DNA from: CAYHBO01 sp964354855
GTDB taxonomy: Bacteria > Babelota > Babeliae > Babelales > RVW-14
Direction: 5' to 3'
DNA: 41,033 nucleotides
Assembly: GCA_964354855.1 (NCBI GenBank)
Contig: CAYHBO010000011.1
Location: 1 to 41,033, forward strand
Each line of letters starts with the position of its first letter. The first letter of the stretch is position 1. Made by a program: the position numbers and the translations under genes. A model generated the notes under the pieces. That model saw only the letters and a list, made by a program, of their open reading frames with translations. It was not told the origin of the DNA and did not search any database. Below are positions 31,401 through 38,182 of this stretch, one piece after another.

Positions 31401-32234
31401 TTACTCTGGTAATTCTGTTATGAATTGATTAAAAAGCTCTTTGACGGTATCAGGTTTATCAATCCAGGACCAGTGACCGGCTCCTTGGATCTCAACTTTT
31501 TTGATGTTAGGTCGATTAGTATTAATATCTTGGGTAAAGAGGCTATGTGGGTGGATAGCGTCTAACTCACCGCCAATAATCAACGTTTTTACCTGTTGCG
31601 GTGTCCAGCTAGCCTGGTAGGGCATATCCTGTAAGATGGCGATTACATCGAGTGCGACTTGATAAGAATAGGTAAAGTCGGTAAACATGGCGCGACCGCG
31701 TTCAAGGGTGTCAGGCTTAAAAAAGTACGGCAATTGCGCGGTCATAAAGCGATCAAGCGTTTCTTGGCCTGGATTTTCTAGAAATTGAGTTCGTTCAGGG
31801 ATGTCAGGGATGTTAAATTTTTGACGAGCCTGTGCAGCTTGTGTAAACCACAACGATGGTGTCGAATTTATGGCGATAAAACCGTCTAAAAGTCCTTCTA
31901 GTTCAGGGCACATTTGTGGGATTATTGCGCCAAATGAATGACCAACAATAATTGGATGCTCAAAATTCTTAACCATTGGGACAAAAAGGTCGAACCATTC
32001 GCGATAGTCATAACCGTTTGGGGCTTTGTTACCACCGTTACCGGGGAAATCAACGAGCCATACATGTCCAGGGAGGTCTAGAAGTTTGATAAGCGTAAGT
32101 AGGTAGATAGAATCAGCTCCGGGGCCACCTGGAATGAACAGCCAGTTGTATTTTTCAGGATTGTCTTGGATTAAGCGGTAACGGGTGCCGTAATCGTCCC
32201 AAAAAGGTGTGTTTAATGCTTTGGAGATATTCAT
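31401..32234 (-). CDS. Alpha/beta hydrolase (proline iminopeptidase-like)
   Basis: A 277-residue alpha/beta hydrolase. The oxyanion region is LFIPGGPGADSIYLL, the nucleophile elbow is GHSFGAIIPQ, the acid is Asp in IGGELDAIHP, and the base is His in GAGHWSWID. HGGPG-like PGGPG with this layout is typical of proline iminopeptidase and related S33 hydrolases, but esterase activity is equally possible. No signal peptide, so cytoplasmic. AAGGTAGAAC precedes the ATG. It is divergent from the RING/ankyrin gene. Confidence 0.88.
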   Translation of the reverse strand: MNISKALNTPFWDDYGTRYRLIQDNPEKYNWLFIPGGPGADSIYLLTLIKLLDLPGHVWLVDFPGNGGNKAPNGYDYREWFDLFVPMVKNFEHPIIVGHSFGAIIPQMCPELEGLLDGFIAINSTPSLWFTQAAQARQKFNIPDIPERTQFLENPGQETLDRFMTAQLPYFFKPDTLERGRAMFTDFTYSYQVALDVIAILQDMPYQASWTPQQVKTLIIGGELDAIHPHSLFTQDINTNRPNIKKVEIQGAGHWSWIDKPDTVKELFNQFITELPE

Positions 32235-32426
32235 GTTCTACCTTCTGTTTTTAGCTTAATTTTAGTTGAAAAAATATAGGAAAACTATTCTGTATAGTGT
32301 AGTAGGTAGGTTGAAGAATGCAATTTTTTGAGAATCTAAGTTATTTTTAAGGTATTTTGACAATCTGAATATATTTGTTAAAATTGTTAGATATAAACTA
32401 AGCTAAATATTTATACTGGAGATTAC

Positions 32427-33371
32427 ATGAATTTTTCACGATTTATTAAGATTTTTATTCTTATTTTCTCCGTAACCGACATTGGCTTCTCTGATCTTTT
32501 ACCGATGCAATCAGGTACATATTTTCGTTGTCAAACAAGATTTGTTGACGGTCAACATTGTGTGATTTGTCTTTCAACTGAAGTTATTCAGGAAACTGGA
32601 TTTGTTTTTGCGCTTGATTGTGATCATGAGGTACATCTAGAGTGTTTTAAAAAATGGATTCGTACATCCCCAACTTGTCCATTATGTCGAGCGGTGCCTA
32701 TGCAATTCTTAGAAACTTATATGAGTTTTAATCCAGATAATTGTCTGCTTCATAATGAAGTCTTACGTGGTGATGATGATACAAAAGTGTTAGAACAACT
32801 GCTTAAGGTTACAAGAATTGATGTTAACAAAAGGAGTGAGCTTTTTGGGTTGCCATTAGAAATTGCAGTACAGCTTAATAAAATACATAAATTACAGGTT
32901 CTTTTGGAAGATAAGCGGATTGATAAAGATACTCGTATGCCGAAATTATTGAGAAAAGCTGCTTTTGATGGCTCTAAAGATGTTTTATTTGTGTTGCTTA
33001 ATCATGCGGGCAAGCATATTGCTTCTATTGATAAGTTTGGCCAAAATCTTTTACATGTTGCTGTTATGATGCAGAATACGAATGATGCTGCTGCGATTTT
33101 ACGTAAACTTTTAACGTATTCTGAAATAGACCCAAATCTTAAAGATTTTAGAGATTGCACGCCTCTGTGCTTAGCGGTTGGTGGTACCCAACCAGGAATC
33201 ACTAAGTTTTTGTTGGCTCATAATCGAGTTGATCCGAATCAATCTGATACTTATCAAAGACAGTGCATGAAGGAAAAGTTTATAGCATGTCAAGTTTATT
33301 TGTTTGGTACTATAGTGGTTTTACTTATCCCCTTAGCATTGTTGATGATGCTTAATAACGTCTCTTCATAA
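32427..33371 (+). CDS. RING-H2 finger and ankyrin repeat protein, candidate host-directed E3 ubiquitin ligase
   Basis: A 314-residue protein with a signal-like N-terminus (FIKIFILIFSVTDIGF), a canonical RING-H2 domain at 45-87 (Cys45, Cys48, Cys65, His67, His70, Cys73, Cys84, Cys87; C-x2-C-x16-C-x-H-x2-H-x2-C-x10-C-x2-C), ankyrin-type repeats at about 105-275 (GQNLLHVAVMMQNTNDAAAI, DCTPLCLAVGGTQPGITKFL) and a C-terminal membrane helix at about 291-310 (YLFGTIVVLLIPLALLMMLN). RING-H2 domains recruit ubiquitin-conjugating enzymes, and bacteria of this kind have no ubiquitin system, so the target must be in a eukaryotic host. GGAG precedes the ATG. Acquisition from a host is likely; no secretion system is seen in the window. 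Confidence 0.9.
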   Translation: MNFSRFIKIFILIFSVTDIGFSDLLPMQSGTYFRCQTRFVDGQHCVICLSTEVIQETGFVFALDCDHEVHLECFKKWIRTSPTCPLCRAVPMQFLETYMSFNPDNCLLHNEVLRGDDDTKVLEQLLKVTRIDVNKRSELFGLPLEIAVQLNKIHKLQVLLEDKRIDKDTRMPKLLRKAAFDGSKDVLFVLLNHAGKHIASIDKFGQNLLHVAVMMQNTNDAAAILRKLLTYSEIDPNLKDFRDCTPLCLAVGGTQPGITKFLLAHNRVDPNQSDTYQRQCMKEKFIACQVYLFGTIVVLLIPLALLMMLNNVSS

Positions 33372-33457
33372 TAAAATTGAGCTTTGACCTGAATTTGTTA
33401 CGATAATCCAGTTAGTTTCATGGTTAAATAAAACCTGTTAACTTTATTAGGATTATC

Positions 33458-35572
33458 ATGTCTAAAAAACTTTTATCAGTGTCACACGTTTTTATTTTTT
33501 TAGTGGGTGGAATAAACATGGCAATGCTCAATGCCGATGCAGTAAAATATAGTTATCCAATTACCCGTCAAGACAACATTGTCGATGATTTTCATGGGAC
33601 TAAGGTTGCCGACCCGTATCGTTGGCTTGAAGAACAAAATTCAGATGAAACAAAAGCATGGGTTGATGCACAAGTAAAACTTACCGATGATTTCTTTGTG
33701 ACTTGTTCTGCTCGTGAAAAGATTAAAGAGCGATTAACGAAATTGTGGAACTATAAAAAAATTTCTGCACCGTCAAAAGTTGGTGATTATTATTTTTACT
33801 CGAAAAATGATGGGCTACAAAATCAATCGGTTTTGTATCGCGTTAAAAATTTAACGGAGACCCCTGTAGTTGTTCTTGACCCTAATACGTTTAGTAATGA
33901 TGGTACCGTTTCGATAGAAAATACGGTTATAACTGAAGATGGATCAATTATTGCTTACGCTCTTTCAACACATGGTAGTGATTGGAAAGAGATCAAAATT
34001 CTTAACATTGATTCAGGTATCATGTATCCAGAAACTTTGGTTGATTGTAAGTTTACGAGCTTTTCATGGAAGCACGATAACTCAGGTTTTTTCTACAATC
34101 GTTTTTCACCGGTAGATGATTTTGAAGATGGCGTTTATTGGCATGCGCTAGGAACTGATCAAGCAACTGATCAACTTATTTATAAAAACGATCAAAAAGA
34201 TTTTATACATGCTCCTTGTGTGACTGAAGATGGGAAGTATCTCATTCTTGTTACGGTTACTGGGTGTAGTACCAAAAATAATGTTGCATACCGATCGATT
34301 GATTCAGACGGTGACTTTATTAAAGTTTTTGATGGCTTCCAGAATAAATATGACTTTATTGGTAATGTTGATTCAACGTTTTATTTTCTTACCGACAGCG
34401 ATGCGTCACCTGGGCGTGTTATCAGCTTAGATGTTAACCAGCGTCTGACTGATGTACAGGAAGTTATTCCACAATCAAAAAATATTCTTTCTTCAATGGC
34501 TATCATTAATAATCGTTTGGTTGGGCATTTTATGCAGGATGCGCATAGCCGGATCAGCGTTTATAATTTAGATGGAACATATCTTAATGATATTGCCTTA
34601 CCAACCGTAGGTTCCGCAGGGTTCTCTGGACGGCAAAAAAGTGCTGAGCTGTTTATTTCATTTACTTCGTTTCTTTACCCATCAACAGTATTTCGTTATG
34701 ACTTTGCAACTAATGCTTTGACGCAGGTTTGGGATGTTGGGGTGAAATTTGATCCATCAGGTTATGAAACCAAACAAGTTTTTTATCAATCAGCTGACGG
34801 TGTTACTGTGCCTATGTTTATTACTCACAAAAAAGATATGAATATGGACGGTAATAATCCGACATTTCTCTATGCTTATGGTGGCTTTGCCGTAGATATT
34901 ACGCCATTCTTTTCTTTGGCTGCGGTGAACTGGCTTGAACAAGGAGGTGTTTTTGTGGTTGCTAATATTCGTGGTGGTGGTGAGTATGGGCAGGAATGGC
35001 ATGAATCGGCGATCATTGAAAAACGACAAAATGCGTTTAATGATTTTATTGCAGCGGGTGAGTGGTTGATTAACAACAACTACACAAATTCTTCTAAGCT
35101 TGCTATCAATGGTGGGAGTAACGGGGGACTTCTTGTTGGCGTGTGTATGCAACAACGTCCAGATTTATTTGGTGCGGTAGTGAGTGATGTTCCGGTTGTG
35201 GATATGTTGCGTTTTCCTTTGTTTACCGGTGGTCGTTATTGGATGACCGAGTATGGTGATGTTACTAACCCAGAACATTTCAAAGCACTTTATGGGTATT
35301 CACCGGTACATACGGTTAAAGCGGGTGTGAAGTATCCACCGATTATGGTTACGAGTGCTGATACTGATACTCGTGTTGTGCCGTTACATGCAAAAAAATG
35401 GGTAGCAAGTCTTCAAACCGCAAGTACTGGAGAGAATCTTGTTTTACTTCGTTATGATACGAAATCTGGTCATGGTGCAGGAAAACCTACTGCCAAAATT
35501 ATAGAAGGCCTTTCAGATAAATATGCGTTCTTGTTTAAAGTGCTTGGCATGGAATTTAAGGATGTTCAATGA
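33458..35572 (+). CDS. Prolyl oligopeptidase (S9A), probably exported
   Basis: A 704-residue serine peptidase that cleaves small peptides after proline. An N-terminal hydrophobic segment (SHVFIFLVGGINMAMLNADA) suggests export. The beta-propeller follows, beginning YSYPITRQDNIVDDFHG and DPYRWLEEQNSDETKAWVDA, and then the catalytic domain with the triad Ser554 (NGGSNGG), Asp637 (ADTDTRVVPLH) and His672 (SGHGAGKP), plus Arg639 in the usual substrate-binding place. AGGATTATC precedes the ATG. Its stop overlaps the next start (ATGA), so the two genes are coupled. Use of host peptides as amino-acid source is a fair inference for such an organism. Confidence 0.95.
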   Translation: MSKKLLSVSHVFIFLVGGINMAMLNADAVKYSYPITRQDNIVDDFHGTKVADPYRWLEEQNSDETKAWVDAQVKLTDDFFVTCSAREKIKERLTKLWNYKKISAPSKVGDYYFYSKNDGLQNQSVLYRVKNLTETPVVVLDPNTFSNDGTVSIENTVITEDGSIIAYALSTHGSDWKEIKILNIDSGIMYPETLVDCKFTSFSWKHDNSGFFYNRFSPVDDFEDGVYWHALGTDQATDQLIYKNDQKDFIHAPCVTEDGKYLILVTVTGCSTKNNVAYRSIDSDGDFIKVFDGFQNKYDFIGNVDSTFYFLTDSDASPGRVISLDVNQRLTDVQEVIPQSKNILSSMAIINNRLVGHFMQDAHSRISVYNLDGTYLNDIALPTVGSAGFSGRQKSAELFISFTSFLYPSTVFRYDFATNALTQVWDVGVKFDPSGYETKQVFYQSADGVTVPMFITHKKDMNMDGNNPTFLYAYGGFAVDITPFFSLAAVNWLEQGGVFVVANIRGGGEYGQEWHESAIIEKRQNAFNDFIAAGEWLINNNYTNSSKLAINGGSNGGLLVGVCMQQRPDLFGAVVSDVPVVDMLRFPLFTGGRYWMTEYGDVTNPEHFKALYGYSPVHTVKAGVKYPPIMVTSADTDTRVVPLHAKKWVASLQTASTGENLVLLRYDTKSGHGAGKPTAKIIEGLSDKYAFLFKVLGMEFKDVQ

Positions 35573-36144
35573 ACGCTTCTCAGATAAAAGTTATTTTTAT
35601 TCATGGGAATGGTGGCTGCTCGCCCAATGACAACTGGTTTCCATATCTTAAAGATGAACTTGAAAAATTAGGGGTGACGGTTATTGCGAGACAATTCCCG
35701 GATGCTATTCTTGCTCGCGCTTCTCATTGGTTACCGTTTTTGAAGGGTGTTCTTAAAGCTGATGAACATACCATCTTAGTTGGACATTCATCAGGGGCGC
35801 TTGCTGCTATGCGCTTTGCTGAGACCAATAAATTATTGGGTTCAGTGTTAGTTGCAGCAATGCATACTGATTTGGGCATAGAAACGGAACGGTTAAGTGG
35901 CTACTATAATGCGCCATGGGATTGGGAGGCGATTAAAAACAATCAACAGTGGATTGTACAATTTTCGTCGACTGATGATCCGTGGATTCCAATCGCTGAG
36001 CCGCGTTTTGTGCATAAACAACTAAATTCAGAGATGTATGAGTTTAGCAATCAAGGCCATTTTGGTGGGGATCGCTATAAAGCAGATTTTCCAGAGCTGG
36101 TTGAAGCGATTAAGAAGAAGTTGCAGTCGATAGGTTCAGAATGA
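35569..36144 (+). CDS. RBBP9/YdeN-family alpha/beta hydrolase
   Basis: A 191-residue serine hydrolase of the RBBP9/YdeN family. The opening VIFIHGNGGCSPNDNWFPYL, the nucleophile elbow LVGHSSGALAAMRFA, the Asp in FSSTDDPWIP and the final His in NQGHFGGD match the family order; length is typical. The natural substrate in bacteria is not known. It starts in a 4-nt overlap with the prolyl oligopeptidase gene and is followed by a repeat-like element and a long hairpin. Confidence 0.9.
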   Translation: MNASQIKVIFIHGNGGCSPNDNWFPYLKDELEKLGVTVIARQFPDAILARASHWLPFLKGVLKADEHTILVGHSSGALAAMRFAETNKLLGSVLVAAMHTDLGIETERLSGYYNAPWDWEAIKNNQQWIVQFSSTDDPWIPIAEPRFVHKQLNSEMYEFSNQGHFGGDRYKADFPELVEAIKKKLQSIGSE

Positions 36145-36160
36145 TCGGGATGATTATGTC

Positions 36161-36200
36161 GTTCGCCCCGATGGAGCAAAGCGAGTAGAGGGGGGCGTAG
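36161..36200. repeat. Intergenic GC-rich palindromic repeat-like element
   Basis: The segment beginning GTTCGCCCCGATGGAGCAAA has terminal arms CGCCCC (36164-36169) and GGGGCG (36192-36197) around a central AGCAAAGCGAGTAGAG. Its form is that of the dispersed 'GCCC...GAG-x-GAGTCGAAGGGC' palindromes of many bacteria. It stands out by base composition from the flanking genes. Copy number in this genome cannot be judged here. Confidence 0.5.
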
Positions 36201-36221
36201 ACCGGGTCTCGAAGGGTAGTT

Positions 36222-36274
36222 TTAGAAAACGTTTAAGGGCACTGAAGAACTCAGTGCCCTTAAACGTTTTCTAA
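36222..36274. terminator. 24-bp perfect hairpin, probable terminator for two convergent genes
   Basis: Positions 36222-36245 and 36251-36274 are exact inverted repeats around a 5-nt loop (AGAAC). The arms contain GTTTAAGGGCACTGA and end in AGAAAA/TTTTCT. The right arm includes the stop codon of the small minus-strand gene. It can end transcripts from both sides, but its length goes far beyond a normal terminator. The resulting RNA stem would be a substrate for RNase III. Confidence 0.75.
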
Positions 36275-36423
36275 TCGTCATCTTCATCATCGTCGGTATG
36301 GTTAGATTCAGCGTCATCGCTGAGTTTAACTTCTGTAGCAAAAACGGTGCTTTTACTTAAAACAACAACTAAGCTTAGTGTAATCACCAAATATTTTAGA
36401 AGAGATGTTCTTTGTAGATTCAT
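36271..36423 (-). CDS. 50-residue secreted acidic protein of unknown function
   Basis: A small gene with strong support: AAAGGA 8 nt before the ATG, a textbook signal peptide (SLLKYLVITLSLVVVLSKST, cleavage at VFA/TE), and a mature peptide of only about 21 residues, TEVKLSDDAESNHTDDDED plus two Asp. The mature part is highly acidic with a final Asp/Glu run. Its TAG stop lies inside the right arm of the long hairpin. It could be a metal-binding peptide, a host-directed effector or a truncated remnant; nothing in the sequence decides. Confidence 0.65.
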   Translation of the reverse strand: MNLQRTSLLKYLVITLSLVVVLSKSTVFATEVKLSDDAESNHTDDDEDDD

Positions 36424-36564
36424 TCTCGTTTCCTTTGCTTATCGTATGAGATAGTTAATATGAGTTGTATCATAGTTGACGTTATGTGACAAAATAACGG
36501 TAAGCGAATGTAGAATTAAAAATCTAGAGTCTTATAGAAATAATAAATTGAAGGGAAATATCTC

Positions 36565-36981
36565 ATGATCCCATTTACCAATAAACCGGTTGCAGTGATG
36601 AATGAAAAAATCGATTCTGGCGTTATTATGAATGCCTTGGCGCATATGTGTATTGGTTTTGGTGCTGAACTTGGTAAAGAAAATTTACGTCTTAGTACCT
36701 ATGTTGATGCCAATGATACCGTCCATCCATTTATTTCAGAAATGCCGTTTATTATTCTTAAAACTAATTCAAATAAAATTCGTGCACTTAGACTTGCAGC
36801 AAAGGAAGCCGGTATTAAGTGCGTTGATTTTACCAATACCATGACCGATGGAACCTATCTTGAACAGCTTGAACGTACTCAAAAAACCAAAGAAGAAGAT
36901 CTGATTTACTATGGCATTGTACTGTTTGGTGATTGGGCAAAAGTTACCGAGCTGACGAGAAAATTTTCCTTGTGGAAGTAG
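36565..36981 (+). CDS. DUF2000 family protein
   Basis: A 138-residue cytoplasmic protein of the DUF2000 family, whose fold is related to peptidyl-tRNA hydrolase 2. Family features are the opening KPVAVMNEKIDSGVIMNALA followed by HMCIGFGAELG, the central SEMPFIILKTNSNKIRALRL, and the closing YYGIVLFGDWAKVTELTRKF. Molecular function is not established. AAGGGA lies 8 nt before the ATG. It stands alone between the long hairpin and the exonuclease gene. Confidence 0.88.
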   Translation: MIPFTNKPVAVMNEKIDSGVIMNALAHMCIGFGAELGKENLRLSTYVDANDTVHPFISEMPFIILKTNSNKIRALRLAAKEAGIKCVDFTNTMTDGTYLEQLERTQKTKEEDLIYYGIVLFGDWAKVTELTRKFSLWK

Positions 36982-37087
36982 TTTTACTACTAACTGTTTT
37001 TATAAAAAACGTCGCGTAAATTTAAAGTTTAAGTAGACTCACATCCACCTTATAAAAATAATTTTTCACCAAACTTTGGAGTCTTTC

Positions 37088-37879
37088 GTGTTGATCAACA
37101 CCTTTTGTCATATGCCGAACGTAAATCTTAAACAGGAAATGGATCTCTGGAAACGAGGGATTTTTACCTGGGAGCATTATCGTCGGTGTACCATAGATGC
37201 TCGTTTTTTGGATGAATCTGAAAAACATCTTAACCATAAGAATGTAAATTTTTTTGCTGCGGCTTTGGATAGTGGCCAGCATTGGCGGTTGGTTCCTGAT
37301 TTTCGGGACAGTATTGCTTATGTTGATATTGAAACAACGGGGTTATCTAAAAGCTATAACGAGATCACTACCATTGCGTTGTATGATGGGAAAGCGGTTC
37401 ACACCTACGTGAACGGAAAAAATTTAACGCAGTTCAAAACTGACATTAAAAAATATAAGATGATCGTAACGTACAATGGTAAGACCTTTGATATTCCGTT
37501 TATCGAAAGCTATTTTGGCATCACCTTAAATCATACACATATTGATTTGAGATATCTTCTCAAAGATCTTGGATTGACCGGTGGCTTGAAGATTATCGAA
37601 CAACGTCTTGGTATTGATCGTGGTGACTTACGTTCAGTGGATGGGTTTTTTGCAGTAACACTCTGGCATGAATATAAAAGACGCAGTAACGAAAAAGCTC
37701 TAGAAACGCTCTTGGCTTATAACTGTGCTGATGTGGTGAATCTTGAATTTTTATTGTTGTATGTTTTCAACAAAAATATTGAGTCAACGCCATTTAATCT
37801 TCAAAAATTATTGCATGATCCAATGGGGTTTAAAATCCCGTTTCAGGCGGATAGAAAACTGATTGATAGCTTACTGTAG
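37088..37879 (+). CDS. YprB-like DnaQ-fold exonuclease (RNase H-like)
   Basis: A 263-residue protein. I chose the GTG at 37088 because GGAG lies 6 nt before it; a TTG at 37076 overlaps that site. The N-terminal part (LINTFCHMPNVNLKQEMDLW) has the helix-hairpin-like lead of the family and the rest is the RNase H_2/DnaQ fold: Exo I YVDIETTG with Asp80 and Glu82, Exo II YNGKTFDIPFI with Asp135, then HIDLRYLLKDLG and Exo III YNCADVVNLE with Asp215. All acidic residues for two-metal catalysis are kept. YprB-type proteins are thought to be 3'-5' exonucleases in DNA repair or RNA turnover; the substrate is not defined. Confidence 0.85.
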   Translation: MLINTFCHMPNVNLKQEMDLWKRGIFTWEHYRRCTIDARFLDESEKHLNHKNVNFFAAALDSGQHWRLVPDFRDSIAYVDIETTGLSKSYNEITTIALYDGKAVHTYVNGKNLTQFKTDIKKYKMIVTYNGKTFDIPFIESYFGITLNHTHIDLRYLLKDLGLTGGLKIIEQRLGIDRGDLRSVDGFFAVTLWHEYKRRSNEKALETLLAYNCADVVNLEFLLLYVFNKNIESTPFNLQKLLHDPMGFKIPFQADRKLIDSLL

Positions 37880-37934
37880 CTGCTAAATTATAGGGATTTT
37901 AAGCCTTAAATATCTCGTGCGTTTAAAACATGAT

Positions 37935-37963
37935 TGTCATCCTGAACTAAATTCAGGATGACA
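37935..37963. repeat. Perfect 12-bp palindrome of the TGTCATCCTGAA type
   Basis: TGTCATCCTGAA and TTCAGGATGACA are exact inverted repeats around CTAAA. This element family is well known as a dispersed intergenic palindrome in many genomes, including intracellular bacteria. It lies 56 bp after the exonuclease stop and could also help terminate that transcript. The rest of the spacer up to 38129 is AT-rich with no gene that I can see. Confidence 0.65.
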
Positions 37964-38129
37964 AGTCTGAGGATCAGCGTCTCAAGTTTATCCTTCAGTC
38001 TCCCCAAAACTATAACCTTCTCGCTTAATTATTCATCCATCTGTTACGTTTCGACTTATCAATTTTTCTTAATTTTTTCGTAAATTTTTTAACAAAAAAA
38101 AATAATTTATTGTGTCTGATTGTAACTTT

Positions 38130-38170
38130 GTTACGGTTATATTTCTAAAAACTAGAAATATAACCGTAAC
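38130..38170. promoter_or_regulatory. 18-bp perfect hairpin just upstream of the large surface-protein gene
   Basis: Positions 38130-38147 and 38153-38170 are exact inverted repeats around a 5-nt loop (AAAAC); arms begin GTTACGGTTATATTTC. The hairpin ends directly before the ribosome binding site (AAGGG at 38171-38175). If transcription starts upstream it would sit in the 5' leader and could affect translation or mRNA stability. As DNA it could be an operator for a dimeric regulator. There is no T run, so it is not an obvious terminator. Confidence 0.6.
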
Positions 38171-38182
38171 AAGGGAATAGTA

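Noticed and set aside
34790..35155. Minus-strand frames within the prolyl oligopeptidase gene
   Set aside because: They are shadows of the catalytic domain, whose triad and motifs are intact on the plus strand.
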